Origin: Cladocopium goreaui
Lineage: Eukaryota; Sar; Dinophyceae; Suessiales; Symbiodiniaceae
Assembly: GCA_947184155.2 (NCBI GenBank)
Contig: CAMXCT020000904.1
Location: 122,004 to 186,003 of the forward strand
DNA: 64,000 bases
Reading direction: 5' to 3'
Notes under the pieces: model-generated
Told to the model about the DNA's origin: nothing
The model's input: only the letters and a program-made list of their open reading frames with translations
Databases searched by the model: none
Made by a program: the position numbers and the translations under genes
Shown here: piece after piece, positions 1 to 12,737 of the stretch
Numbering within the stretch: position 1 is the first letter of the stretch
Layout: each line of letters begins with the position of its first letter

Positions 1-486
1 ATTAAAGCTATGATATAATCTCTAGTCCATAATATATACATATATAATCATATATAGTCATATATATACATATATCCCAAAAGATAGGTGAATTCGTACC
101 ACAAGCCAACTCAACCACCCTGCGGGATTTCGTCAGGCGATGAAGCCTTCCAAAGGATCGAGGCAAGGGCGAAGCCTTCCTGAGTCATGGGGGTTCCCCA
201 TAGATGGTTTATTTCATTGAAAATCCGAAACTAATATGGATGAGTCATAGGGGTAGCCCTATTTTAGGAAACCTCCATATGGAGAAGAAATGGAAACATA
301 TGAAAAAGTTGTGGCAACATGTGGAAACAATGGGAGAAATATGAGAAATCGAGATGTTGAACAAACAGTTTGGATTTGAGCAACCAAAATTGTAAAGGAA
401 GCGGCAAGCAAGACCCATGTTTCACCCATCCCCTGACGGTAGTCATGTTCGACCTGTAAAGCCTTATCACCATGCAATGAACTCAA

Positions 487-599
487 CTGGTTGGTTGGTG
501 GTTTCGAACCATGGAATTTTAATGACTTTCCATTCAGTTGGGAATAAGAATCCCAGCTGACGAACTCATATTTTTCAGAGGGTTGAAACCACCAACCAG
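487..599. repeat. Small inverted-repeat element (MITE family A), copy 1
   Basis: A 113-bp element starts CTGGTTGGTTGGTGGTTT and ends with the inverse, GAAACCACCAACCAG. It is flanked by a 4-bp direct repeat TCAA (483-486 and 600-603), which fits a target-site duplication. The interior contains GAACTCATATTTTTCAG, which recurs in the copy at 13,231. It has no coding capacity, so it would be non-autonomous. Confidence 0.75.
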
Positions 600-603
600 T
601 CAA

Positions 604-2119
604 TATAAGAATTTGGTCACGCTCAATCAATACATTCAATACATATTGAAAAGAAATGGCTCTGTTCCTTTCATAATCGGAATGGAAGGGTTTCTCCAAT
701 CTATGGTACACCCTTCAGCTGCGCCAATGCATGGGATCTTAACAATGCGAAAAATCTCCAAATGTCTAGAGCACTTGTATTTGAATGGAAAACAAATTGA
801 CAGTCCAAAGGATCCATATATCATACTAGTGGTGAATACTAGTTGCAAAAAAAAGTAAACCTTATAATTCATATTCATTCATAAACCATCCCCCATGACT
901 TCACAGAAAACGGGCAGTAAACATCACCATTGATGTTTATGACTTTGAGTTTGCCACATTAGTTGTAGCTCCACACCCACAATGCACCTGTCGCAACGGC
1001 CAGAGGTTCGCATTTGCTTCTGAAGAAAGCAGGCATGGCTTTCGGGCAGTCTCGGCAGATGGGTCTGGGTGGGGTACAGTACCCAAAATTCCAATGCATT
1101 GTCAGAATTTTTCTATATATTTGTCATGTAAATTTCGCAATACGTCATCATGTTTCCCTGTTTCCCAGGGATTGCATTAGGACAACCCCAGATGGACCGT
1201 GCGGCGTCACAAAAAAATCCAGTACCAAAGGACGCTTGTGTGAGCAACTCATATGAATTGTATGAATTGCCTGGCAGAAGTAGGTGAGTAATCCTTGATG
1301 TTGTCAGTTGATGGGATACAGATATCTACATATATCATGTATATACATGTATATGGCCGTACATACCATCATAATATGCCATAGATAATTATGATATGGA
1401 TTGTACATATATTATGTATATCATGTATATACATGTATATACATAATTATCCCGAAGTCGAAAAAAATTGGCATGTTCAAAGATATTCCAATAATCACCC
1501 ATCATTAATCATCATCATTAAATACCAGATACCATCATAATACCATCATTAATCACTAAATACCATCTTAATACCATGGTTAGACTGATGTTTCTTTTTG
1601 ATTATTTCCACAATCTACTGGACTCCAGGGTGCACCAAAAAATCGTCGCCACGTCAGGCAGATGCTGAAGGAACGCTGAGCTCAAAAGCGAGCGGCCCCG
1701 GCGACGGGACGAGGCGACCGATCGAGATGCAGAACGCGAATCGTAAACCGTGGTGAAAAATGGTGATTTAACCAGCAAGAATAGGGATTCAACCAACAAA
1801 AATGGTGATTTAACCAACAATAATAGGGATTCGACCAGCAAAAATAGGGATTTGACCAACATTAATTGGGATTGATATAAAAAGCAAATAAAAGCTGTCA
1901 TTCCACGAGCAAAAATTGGAAACAACTCAAAAAAGGTGCTAAAAAAAGTGAGTTCGAAGGTGTGATGTGCAGACACCAAGTTGTCATCCGAAAAATGTCA
2001 GAAAGAGCACTGGTTTTGGGGTCCCTCATCTTACGAAACCCTCAAATTGGAAAAATGTCAAAAATATAGAATGGGCTAGCGCCCGGGTGCCGCCGACCCC
2101 CCCTATTTGGGGGGTCCTG
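604..2119. other. Noncoding stretch with an AT-rich palindromic patch
   Basis: No credible gene is seen. Positions 1321-1450 hold repeated TATACATGTATAT-type palindromic AT-rich sequence. Short frames here lack coding character and no RNA gene was recognised. Confidence 0.5.
1755..1878. repeat. Degenerate ~25-bp minisatellite
   Basis: About five imperfect copies alternate GGTGATTTAACCAACAA with AGGGATTCAACCAGCAAAA-type units. The run is A-rich and noncoding. Confidence 0.6.
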
Positions 2120-2120
2120 C

Positions 2121-2276
2121 AGAGAGAGGGAGAGAGATAGATAGATGGATGGATGGATGGATGGATGGATAGATAGGTAGAGAGATAGAGAGAGAGAGAG
2201 ATAGACAGATAGATAGATAGACAGTTGGATAGACAGATAAGTAGATGGAGAGATAGATGGATAGATAGCTGGATGG

Positions 2277-2308
<32 letters not shown>

Positions 2309-2382
2309 GGAGAGATAGATAGAGGGGGAGAGAAAGATAGAGAGGGAGAGATAGATAGATAGAGAGGGAGAGATAGATACTC
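2121..2382. repeat. GATA/GATG/GAGA microsatellite
   Basis: A long run of GATA, GATG and GAGA tetranucleotides lies directly before the 96-bp satellite array. Serine/leucine/isoleucine-rich frames on the minus strand are translations of this repeat, not genes. Confidence 0.9.
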
Positions 2383-2580
2383 CGACGGCATCCGACGGCA
2401 TCAGCGGTTCAGTGGGTCAGTGGCGCGTCGCTTCCGGCGGGCCGTGCTGAGGTCGATGGTGGTACATGGTGGGACAGACATGGACATATATGTTTTGATA
2501 TGCCCCAACATGCCGCAATTCAATTTGCCACACAATGTGCAATGTGTATGCAATGAGTATGACGCTACAAATTTGAAGTC

Positions 2581-5500
2581 AGGCTTGAACCACCATAAAA
2601 GGACAATGCCGGGGCTGGCAAACGGCATGGGAGCTGCAGGGAAGCATTTGGGGGGTTTTGCGGGCTGGCAGACGGCAGGCTTGAACCACCATAAAAGGAC
2701 AATGCCGGGGCTGGCAAACGGCATGGGAGCTGCAGGGAAGCATTTGGGGGGTTTTGCGGGCGGGCAAACGGCAGGCTTGAACCACCATAAAAGGACAATG
2801 CCGAGGCTGGCAAACGGCATGGGAGCTGCAGGGAAGCGTTTGGGGGGTTTTGCGGGCTGGCAAACGGCAGGCTTGAACCACCATAAAAGGACAATGCCGG
2901 GGCTGGCAAACGGCATGGGAGCTGCAGGGAAGCATTTGGGGGGTTTTGCGGGCTGGCAAACGGCAGGCTTGAACCACCATAAAAGGACAATGCCGGGGCT
3001 GGCAAACGGCATGGGAGCTGCAGGGAAGCATTTGGGGGGTTTTGCGGGCTGGCAAACGGCAGGCTTGAACCACCATAAAAGGACAATGCCGGGGCTGGCA
3101 AACGGCATGGGAGCTGCAGGGAAGCATTTGGGGGGTTTTGCGGGCGGGCAAACGGCAGGCTTGAACCACCATAAAAGGACAATGCCGAGGCTGGCAAACG
3201 GCATGGGAGCTGCAGGGAAGCATTTGGGGGGTTTTGCGGATTGGCAACGGCAGGCTTGAAACCACCATAAAAGGACAATGCCGGGGCTGGCAAACAGGCA
3301 TTGGGAGCTGCAGGGAAGCATTTGGGGGGTTTGCGGGCTGGCAAACGGCAGGCTTGAACCACCATAAAAAGACAATGCCGGGGCTGGCAAACGGCATGGG
3401 AGCTGCAGGGAAGCATTTGGGGGGTTTTGCGGGCTGGCAAACGGCAGGCTTGAACCACCATAAAAAGACAATGCCGGGGCTGGCAAAGGGCATGGGAGCT
3501 GCAGGGAAACATTTGGGGGGTTTGAGGGCGGCAACGGCAGGATTGAACCACCATAAAAAGGACAATGCGGGCTGGACCAAACGGCATGGGAGCTGCAGGA
3601 AGCATGGGGGGTTTTGCGGGCGGGGGCAAACGGCAGGCTTGAAACCACATAAAAGGACATGACGGGGCTGGCACAAACGGCGTGGGAGCTGCAGGGAAGC
3701 ATTTGGGGAGGTTTTGCGGGGCTGGCAGACGGCAGGCTTGAACCACCATAAAAGGACAATGCCGGGGCTGGCAAACGGCATGAGCTGCAGGGAAGCATTT
3801 GGGGGTTTGCGGGCCGGACAACGGCAGGCTGAACCACCAAAAAAGACAATGCCGGGCTGGCAAACGGCAGGGGAGCTGCAGGGGGAAGCATTGGGGGGTG
3901 TGCGGGCTGGCAAACGGCAGGCTTGAACCACCATAAAAAGACAATGCCGGGGCTGGCAAACGGCATGGGAGCTGCAGGGAAGCATTTGGGGGGTTTTGCG
4001 GGGTGGCAGACGGCAGGCTTGAACCACCATAAAAGGACAATGCCGAGGCTGGCAAACGGCATGGGACCTGCAGGGAAGCATTTGGGGGGTTTTGCGGGCG
4101 GGCAAACGGCAGGCTTGAACCACCATAAAAGGACAATGCCGGGGCTGGCAAACGGCATGGGAGCTGCAGGGAAGCATTTGGGGGGTTTAGGCTTGGAACT
4201 ACCATAAAAGGACAATGCCGGGGCTGGCAAACGGCATGGGAGCTGCAGGGAAGCATTTGGGGGGTTTTGCGGGCGGGCAGACGGCAGGCTTGAACCACCA
4301 TAAAAGGACAATGCCGGGGCTGGCAAACGGCATGGGAGCTGCAGGGAAGCATTTGGGGCGTTTTGCGGGCGGGCAAACGGCAGGCTTGAACCACCATAAA
4401 AGGACAATGCCGGGGCTGGCAAACGGCATGGGAGCTGCAGGGAAGCATTTGGGGAGTTTTGCGGGCTGGCAAACGGCAGGCTTGAACTACCATAAAAGGA
4501 CAATGCCGGGGCTGGCAAACGGCATGGGAGCTGCAGGGGGGCGTTTGGAAGGCTCCAAAACGTAGNNNNNNNNNNNNNNNNNNNNNNNNNNNNNNNNNNN
4601 NNNNNNNNNNNNNNNNNNNNNNNNNNNNNNNNNNNNNNNNNNNNNNNNNNNNNNNNNNNNNNNNNAGGCTTGAACCACCATAAAAGGACAAGGCCGGGGC
4701 TGGCAAACGGCATGGGGGCTGCAGGGAAGCATTTGGGGGGTTTTGCGGGCTGGCAAACGGCAGGCTTGAACCACCATAAAAGGACAATGCCGGGGCTGGC
4801 AAACGGCATGGGAGCTGCAGGGAAGCATGTGGGGGGTTTTGCGGGCGGGCAAACGGCAGGCTTGAACCACCATAAAAGGACAATGCCGGGGCTGGCAAAC
4901 GGCATGGGAGCTGCAGGGAAGCATTTGGGGCGTTTTGCGGGCGGGCAAACGGCAGGCTTGAACCACCATAAAAGGACAATGCCGGGGCTGGCAAACGGCA
5001 TGGGAGCTGCAGGGAAGCATTTGGGGAGTTTTGCGGGCTGGCAAACGGCAGGCTTGAACTACCATAAAAGGACAATGCCGGGGCTGGCAAACGGCATGGG
5101 AGCTGCAGGGGGGCGTTTGGAAGGCTCCAAAACGTAGGCTTGAACCTCCATAAAAGGACAATGCCGGGGCTGGCAAACGGCATAGGAGCTGCAGGGAAGC
5201 ATTTGGGGGGTTTTGCGGGCGGGCAAACGGCAGGCTTGAACCACCATAAAAGGACAATGCCGGGGTTGGCAAACGGCATGGGAGCTGCAGGGAAGCATTT
5301 GGTGGGTTTTGCGGGCGGGTAAACGGCAGGCTTGAACCACCATAAAAGGACAATGCCGGGGCTGGCAAACGGCATGGGAGCGGCAGGGAAGCATTTGGGG
5401 GGTTTTGCGGGCGGGCAAACGGCAGGCTTGAACCACCATAAAAGGACAATGCCGGGGCTGGCAAACGGCATGGGAGCTGCAGGGAAGCATTTGGGGGGTT

Positions 5501-8290
5501 TTGCGGGCGGGCAAACGGCAGGCTTGAACCACCATAAAAAGACAATGCCGGGGCTGGCAAACGGCATGGGAGCTGCAGGGAAGCATTTGGAGGGTTTTGC
5601 GGGCTGGCAAACGGCAGGCTTGAACCACCATAAAAGGACAATGCCGGGGCTGGCAAACGGCATGGGAGCTGCAGGGAAGCATTTGGAGGGTTTTGCGGGC
5701 TGGCAAACGGCAGGCTTGAACCACCATAAAAGGAAAATGCCGGGGCTGGCAAACGGCATGGGAGCTGCAGGGAAGCATTTGGGGGGTTTTGCGGGCTGGC
5801 AGACGGCAGGCTTGAACCACCATAAAAGGACAATGCCGGGGCTGGCAAACGGCATGGGAGCTGCAGGGAAGCATTTGGGGAGTTTTGCGGGCGGGCAAAC
5901 GGCAGGCTTGAACCACCATAAAAGGACAATGCCGGGGCTGGCAAACGGCATGGGAGCTGCAGGGAAGCATTTGGGGAGTTTTGCGGGCGGGCAAACGGCA
6001 GGCTTGAACCACCATAAAAGGACAATGCCGGGCTGGCAAACGGCATGGGAGCTGCAGGGAAGCATTTGGGGAGTTTTGCGGGCGGGCAAACGGCAGGCTT
6101 GAACCACCATAGAAGGACAATGCCGGGGCTGGCAAACGGCATGGGAGCTGCAGGGAAGCATTTGGGGAGTTTTGCGGGCGGGCAAACGGCAGGCTTGAAC
6201 CACCATAAAAGGACAATGCCGGGGCTGGCAAACGGCATGGGAGCTGCAGGGAAGCATTTGGGGGGTTTTGCGGGCGGGCAAACAGCAGGCTTGAACCACC
6301 ATAAAAGGACAATGCCGGGGCTGGCAAACGGCAGGGAGCTGCAGGGAAGCATTTGGGGGTTTTTGCGGGGCGGGTGTAAACGGCAGGCTTGAACCACCAT
6401 AAAAGGACAATGCCGGGGCTGGGCAAAAACGCATGGAGGCTGCCAGGGAGGAAGGCATTTGGGGGGTTTTGCGGCTGGCAAGACGGGAGGCTTGAACCAC
6501 CATAAACAAGGAACAATGCGGGCTGCAAACGGCATGGGACGCTTGCCGGGGAAGCATTTGGGGGGTTTTGCGGGCGGGCAAACGGCAGGCTTGAACCAAC
6601 ATAAAAGGACAATGCCGGGGCTGGCAAACGGCATGGGAGCTGCAGGGAAGCATTTGGGGGGTTTTGCGGGCGGGCAAACGGCAGGCTTGAACCACCATAA
6701 AAGGACAATGCCGGGGCTGGCAAACGGCATGGGAGCTGCAGGGAAGCATTTGGGGGTTTTGCGGGCTGGCAAACGGCAGGCTTGAACCACCATAAAAGGA
6801 CAATGCCGGGGCTGGCAAACGGCATGGGAGCTGCAGGGAAGCATTTGCGGGGTTTTGCGGGCGGGTAAACGGCAGGCTTGAACCACCATAAAAGGACAAT
6901 GCCGGGGCTGGCAAACGGCATGGGAGCTGCAGGGAAGCATTTGAGGGTTTTGCGGGCTGGCAGACGGCAGGCTTGAACCACCATAAAAGGACAATGCCGG
7001 GGCTGGCAAATGGCATGGGAGCTGCAGGGAAGCATTTGAGGGTTTTGCGGGCTGGCAGACGGCAGGCTTGAACCACCATAAAAGGACAATGCCGGGGCTG
7101 GCAAACGGCATGGGAGCTGCAGGGAAGCATTTGGGGGGTTTTGCGGGCGGGCAACGGCAGGCTTGAACCACCATAAAAGGACAATGCCGGGGCTGGCAAA
7201 CGGCATGGGAGCTGCAGGGAAGCATTTGGGGAGTTTTGCGGGCGGGCAAACGGCAGGCTTGAACCACCATAAAAGGACAATGCCGGGGCTGGCAAACGGC
7301 ATGGGAGCTGCAGGGAAGCATTTGGGGGGTTTTGCGGGCGGGCAAAGGCAGGCTTGAACCACCATAAAAGGACAATGCCGGGGCTGGCAAACGGCATGGG
7401 AGCTGCAGGGAAGCATTTGGGGGGTTTTGCGGGCTGGCAAACGGCAGGCTTGAACCACCATAAAAGGACAATGCCGGGGCTGGCAAACGGCATGGGAGCT
7501 GCAGGGAAGCATTTGGGGGTTTTGCGGGCGGGCAAACGGCAGGCTTGAACCACCATAAAAGGACAATGCCGGGGCTGGCAAACGGCATGGGAGCTGCAGG
7601 GAAGCATTTGGGGGGTTTTGCGGGCGGGCAAACGGCAGGCTTGAACCACCATAAAAGGACAATGCCGGGGCTGGCAAACGGCATGGGAGCTGCAGGGAAG
7701 CATTTGGGGGGTTTTGCGGGCTGGCAAACGGCAGGCTTGAACCACCATAAAAGGACAATGCCGGGGCTGGCAAACGGCATGGGAGCTGCAGGGAAGCATT
7801 TGGGGGGTTTTGCGGGCGGGCAAACGGCAGGCTTGAACCACCATAAAAGGACAATGCGGGGCTGGCAAACGGCATGGGAGCTGCAGGGAAGCATTTGGGG
7901 GGTTTTGCGGGCTGGCAAACGGCAGGCTTGAACCACCATAAAAGGACAATGCCGGGGCTGGCAAACGGCATGGGAGCTGCAGGGAAGCATTTGGGGAGTT
8001 TTGCGGGCTGGCAAACGGCAGGCTTGAACCACCATAAAAGGACAATGCCGGGGCTGGCAAACGGCATGGGAGCTGCAGGGAAGCATTTGGGGGGTTTTGC
8101 GGGCTGGCAAACGGCAGGCTTGAACCACCATAAAAGGACAATGCCGGGGCTGGCAAACGGCATGGGAGCTGCAGGGAAGCATTTGGGGGGTTTAGGCTTG
8201 AACCACCATAAAAGGACAATGCCGGAGCTGGCAAACGGCATGGGAGCTGCAGGGAAGCATATGGGGGGTTTTGCGGGCTGGCAAACGGCA
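2581..8290. repeat. 96-bp tandem satellite array (~57 visible units)
   Basis: Head-to-tail units start AGGCTTGAACCACCATAAAA and end near GGCTGGCAAACGGC. The period is 96 bp (for example 2581 to 2677). Two main variants differ at GCGGGCTGG versus GCGGGCGGG. Two zones (about 3234-3900 and 6340-6560) carry many small indels, while the rest is highly homogeneous. Because 96 is divisible by 3 and the unit lacks stops in several frames, very long frames run along it: all three minus frames and at least one plus frame. That argues against any single one being a gene. The plus strand is G-rich, with four G-runs per unit. A scaffold gap interrupts it at 4566-4665. Confidence 0.95.
4566..4665. other. 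Scaffold gap (100 N)
   Basis: Exactly 100 N, the usual placeholder for a gap of unknown size. The ~275 bp before it (4290-4565) reappear just inside the following contig (4861-5136), including the unusual end GGCTCCAAAACGTAG, so the joined contigs may overlap. Confidence 0.97.
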
Positions 8291-8645
8291 GGCTTGAACT
8301 CCCTGAAAAACAGATGGCAGGGGCATGTAGCTGTAAGAGTTGTTGCCTTGGAGGCCTGCAGAAGCGTTTGGAGGGTTTCAGGCCGGTCAAACGGCAGTCT
8401 TGAACTCCCTGAAAAACAGATGGCAGGGGCATGTAGCTGTAAGAGTTGTTGCCTTGGAGGCCTGCGGAAGCGTTTGGAGGTTTCAGGCCGGTCAAACGGC
8501 AGTCTTGAACTCCCTGAAAAACAGATGGCAAGGGCATGTAGCTGTAAGAGTTGTTGCCTTGGAGGCCTGCGGAAGCGTTTGGGGGGTTTGAGGCCGGGCA
8601 AACGGCAGTCTTGAACCCCCTGAAAAACAGATGGCAGGGGCATGT
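8291..8645. repeat. Second satellite, ~106-bp unit, four copies
   Basis: Units begin at CTTGAACTCCCTGAAAAACA (8293, 8399, 8504; the variant at 8610 reads CTTGAACCCCC), periods 105-106 bp. They abut the 96-bp array without a break. The two ends of the unit (GGCAGNCTTGAAC and GGAAGCGTTTGG...CCGGNCAAACGG) match the ends of the 96-bp unit, while the middle is unrelated. This is therefore a chimeric relative of the main satellite. Confidence 0.85.
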
Positions 8646-10575
8646 AGGTGTAAGAGTTCGGCAGGAGCATGTAGATGGCTGGGGCATGTATAGCTGGCAG
8701 AGGTGTTGCCTTGATGGCGTGTGCCTTTGCTTGCGACCCGAGAGCCAAGTTCCACACCTCCGGTGGTCCCAGGCGCCGCCCCTGCCTTGGCAAAGGCCGG
8801 GGTCGGCGGATATAGGATGAAAAAAAAGGAACATATGAAAAAAAAGAACAATAAACTGAGTTGGTGATGTCCAATATGTTCGATGTTCAACCATGTTCAA
8901 GCCCCAAGAAAGGATTATCATCCTAGATGGCTACTAGTGTTGAAATGGATTGGAATATGCTGAAACAACAAGGCAATAAACCAGGAAAAGTCTTCGTTAT
9001 GGTTTGCCGAAAATGTTGATAGATAAAGGATCTTGTCCAAAACAATTTGTAGGTGTTTGGCTATCGAGCCGCCTGGGTTTTGCATGGACATTTGGTACAT
9101 GAAAATGATTGGTTTTGACAGTTGGACATCTTTTTTTGACAGTTGGAAGATAGAAACCAATTGAAAACCAGTGATTATTATAAAGAGAAGCCCAGTGATT
9201 AGTTTTTCTTATATAAATCAAAACCATCATGGTTACCTGTGATTCATATGACTTTCTGGCCGAGATCCCGGTAAAATCCTGGTCCCTTTGCCGGCTGAGC
9301 TCTCAGTTCGGCATAGTTGACACGCAGCTGAGTCGAGATGCCCCAGCTGCTAAATTCATGCTGGGACACGGCGCGCGACATGGATTTCAACGATGCTGGG
9401 AAACAAATAAACCTGGGAAAAATCAGCATTGTCAACAAGTACATCATCAAATCAGATGGGGGGTGCAGCGCTTGCTGTGTTGCTTTGATTGGATGGTTAA
9501 AGCGTCATCATCACAGCTTGTCATTGCAGCTGAGATGGCATTGCTAAGTCGAAAGGCTGTAGATAAAACAGTTTGAGGGTTTTTCCATGTGATTTTCGAG
9601 CTGAAGGGCTTGTCAGTCACTTGAACAATATTGATATGTAAAGTCAGTGTATCACCCAAATGGAATGAATTGTTTTCAGACAGTTGGCACGACTACAGAC
9701 ACACATATCACTCCAACACGTTGGACAATTCAAAACTGCTGCATATCCCAAGCATCTCTCCCTAAAGTTCTTGGGAAATGTTGGAACCCCTGATCGGCTT
9801 TCCACAGAAACTCTCACTTCAGACTTGGAAAAAAAGGAGCACCAGCAGCCTGCTATCCATTCTTGTGAAACTACAGTTCCAATCTGGCTGCTTCGGACTC
9901 AAGCAGGGCGGGAACAATAAGCACGGCTCATGAACACCATTCTCCAACACGAAACGGGAGAAATGAGGTTGGTTTTCCTTTTGTATATGCATATGTACAT
10001 ATATGGCTAGATTGTTGGCCCTCCCAATTTGAAGAAACACCCACATTGGCCACTGAATCGCCCCAGTGGCCATTTCACACAGTACTTAGATGGGCCCTGG
10101 CATTACTTAACTGATTTGTAACTGGGTTATAACTGGTTAACTGGTTAAATAATGGATTAATGGATATTAATGGATTGTCATCCAGGTACTAACTAGTAAA
10201 TAGTCCCATGGCGCATCAAAGCATCGGATTGAGATCCATTGCTGCGGTTTCTTGCAATCAGTGAACCAGCATGCTGCGGAGTCGTAAAAGATTGAGCGTG
10301 CTGCCCATGCATTTCCGTCAGATCATGTGCAAAGACCCAAATAGATCCAAATAGTCTATTTCTACAGTATATAACCATGATATACCATGATTCTACGATA
10401 TTCTAAGATATTCTAAGATATTGATGATATTATAAGCTTGTAGATTCTACGATAACAACTCATTCAGCTTGTTCTTTCACCTCCCTGCGGTGAAATCTCG
10501 AACTGGAGCCGCCAGGCGGCTCAGACCTTGATCGAAAGTATATGGCGATTGCGGTTGATCAATGTTGATCAATGT
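8646..10575. other. Noncoding stretch, no gene recognised
   Basis: Only short, overlapping, compositionally unremarkable frames occur on both strands. I see no splice-consistent coding segment, RNA gene or mobile-element terminus. Confidence 0.5.
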
Positions 10576-10677
10576 CTGGTTGGTGGTTTCAAAGATTTGT
10601 TATTTTCCATTTCATATATGGGATAATCCTTCCCATTGACTTTCATATTTTTCAGGATGGTTAAAACCACCAACCAG
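10576..10677. repeat. MITE family A, copy 2
   Basis: A 102-bp element starts CTGGTTGGTGGTTT and ends AAACCACCAACCAG. It is flanked by AATGT on both sides (10,571-10,575 and 10,678-10,682). It shares terminal arms and the TTTCATATTTTTCAGG core with the copies at 487 and 13,231. Confidence 0.75.
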
Positions 10678-11081
10678 AATGTTGATTAGGATTCTGGAGG
10701 CCAGTTGATCATGCTTGTATTCTAGGAACCCCAAGGTACTCGAGCACTTTTAAGTGCTTGGCCTGACATAACAAATCGTGACTTTGAAGACAATGCAACG
10801 AAAACAATCTGGCCCATGCCGGGGTTGTCTCAGAACAATCCATCTGAAAAGAGGTACCCTTGTTGGAAAAAGAACAAAGTAGAAGTACCACATGATGCCA
10901 CGACCGCCGTGCTAGGGCACATCACAATTCCCAGCGCCGCGGATCGGGGCGTCATGGCTACTCCTGCCATGTTCGCACGTCAGGTGCGGTCGTGGTTGGG
11001 AAATCCACCGGTCGTCGGTCCAGTGTTGTCAACGGCAAAGCACTGCCCTGGTGTTATTAAATGATCAGCCGGATTCAATGA

Positions 11082-11090
11082 TTCGATAGA

Positions 11091-11127
<37 letters not shown>

Positions 11128-11151
11128 TGATCAGCCGGATAGATAGATGGA
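11082..11151. repeat. GATA/GACA microsatellite
   Basis: Seven or so GATA units are followed by GACA units, then CTGATCAGCCGG and more GATA. Confidence 0.9.
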
Positions 11152-11319
11152 TAGTGTGTTCAGCCTGATAAGGTGAATCCGTTTGCTTTAAGATCGATCT
11201 TGGATATTGTGCTGGAACGTTCTAGGATGTCTTTTTGCAGTCCAGGCAGCCATGCATTGGGAACTGGTTTCTTCTGAATCATATCTGTCAAGGGTTTGCG
11301 GTTCCCGCAGGATTGATAC

Positions 11320-11560
11320 ATGTATAGTATATAGTATGTGTTATAGTATGTGTTATAGTATGTTATATTATGTTATACTGTATTAGAATATATTATATTG
11401 TATTATATTATGTTACACTGTATCATATTATTTCATCTTATGACATAGTATTTTATATCATATTATATCATATTATATTATATTATATCATATTATATAT
11501 TATATTATATTATATCATATTATATTATATTATATCATATTTTAATATATATTCTATATT
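11320..11560. repeat. TATAT(T/C)A microsatellite
   Basis: About 240 bp of near-pure A/T with TTATATTATA and TATATCATAT units. The Tyr/Ile-rich frames over it are repeat translations. Confidence 0.9.
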
Positions 11561-12227
11561 CTTCGGGACCCCAAACCACCCTTGGTCGATTCCCAGGCCG
11601 CAAGGGGCATTGGACGCACTGGACTTTGGTCGCGAAGTGCGCCAGGTATGGCCACTTTACTGGGCCCTTTGGGGAACTGTGAAACCAAGGATATAGTATG
11701 ACAATGATTATGATATAGTATGAGAAATATCATATCTATGGGAGTATCTAATATTATATTCGGATATGATAGATCTAACAATAATATGATACATATAATG
11801 GTTATATAATGGTGATATCTAATAAGTGGCTAATATCATATGATATTATAGATATAATGGCTAATAATTAGCTACAACCGGCGAATGTTAAATTAATGAA
11901 TAATATCATGGCTGATATGACAAGTATGAGATACTGATATAATGGGGATATCAACTGGGGACTCAACCAACACAGGCGGCTACAAAACCGGCGTTTCTGT
12001 GGGGATAGAATAGGTATGGAATGGGAATACGATGGGAATATGATGGGAGTATGATGGGGGTATAATATGGGGCGTGGTTTTCACATGGTTGACCTGAGGT
12101 CCCTAAAAACAGTAAGGATTTCAACATAGATGGCATGTGAAGCCGAAAGTGAGCCATTTCAACATGGCCGCCGTCCCCAAACGTGGATGAAAATCGCATT
12201 CCCGTCCCGTTGTGGGTCGGTTTCGTT

Positions 12228-12321
12228 GAACCCAGCGAAGATTAGGTCTTTATATGTCTTTATCATGGTAGATGATGATTAATGATGATAAAGACATATA
12301 AAGACCATATTCGCTGGGTTC
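12228..12321. repeat. Fold-back element, 94 bp
   Basis: The arms GAACCCAGCGAA and TTCGCTGGGTTC are the ends of inverted repeats of about 40 bp, including GGTCTTTATATGTCTTTATC and its complement, around a short ATGATG-rich loop. The whole unit would form a long stem. Confidence 0.8.
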
Positions 12322-12540
12322 TATCATTAATTGGGTTTCATCATGATGATTTATCATTGATGATTTATCATTGATGATTAACTATGTTTGTGATATGTTG
12401 ATTGCAACTAACGATGTCCTCATCAAAAGCTAGTGGCTATGGTGGGGTTTGGCTCAGGTTCAGCATTGCAGGATGTGCAAGATAGAGATTCGCCCTGAAA
12501 CTCTCGCCCTGAAACTCTCAAGAAGATAGGGGAATGAGTA

Positions 12541-12737
12541 GTTGATAATGGATAATAGTGTGGGTAAAACATGGTCAAACAATATCAAAAACCATCCCCC
12601 AGTCATCACCATTTTTATAGGTGGTATGTTTACCAATCCTGAGTCATGGGTAGCAAACATGGCATTGTTTTCCCCAAATGGGTATCATGTAAACCTATTT
12701 TTACCCACACTATCCCATTATAATGCCCATTATCAAC
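12541..12737. repeat. Inverted-repeat element, ~197 bp
   Basis: The left arm starts GTTGATAATGG and includes AGTGTGGGTAAAA. The right arm contains TTTTACCCACACT and ends CCATTATCAAC. The interior is unique. The termini are imperfect and no clear target duplication was found. Confidence 0.55.

Larger units (their letters stand above)
10678..12227. other. Noncoding stretch with microsatellites
   Basis: No gene is supported. It holds a GATA/GACA microsatellite (11,082-11,151) and a long TATATTA-type run (11,320-11,560); see the separate entries. Confidence 0.5.

Noticed and set aside
2401..8921. Very long frames (866, 1231, 1271 and 2118 codons) on the minus strand over the 96-bp satellite, and 279/256/246-codon frames on the plus strand
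   Set aside because: The repeat period is divisible by 3 and lacks stops in several frames at once, so length alone means nothing. No credible non-repeat domain is attached.
9229..9576. 115-codon plus-strand frame starting MVTCDSYDF
   Set aside because: Overlapped by equally long frames on both strands, no domain, no compositional support.
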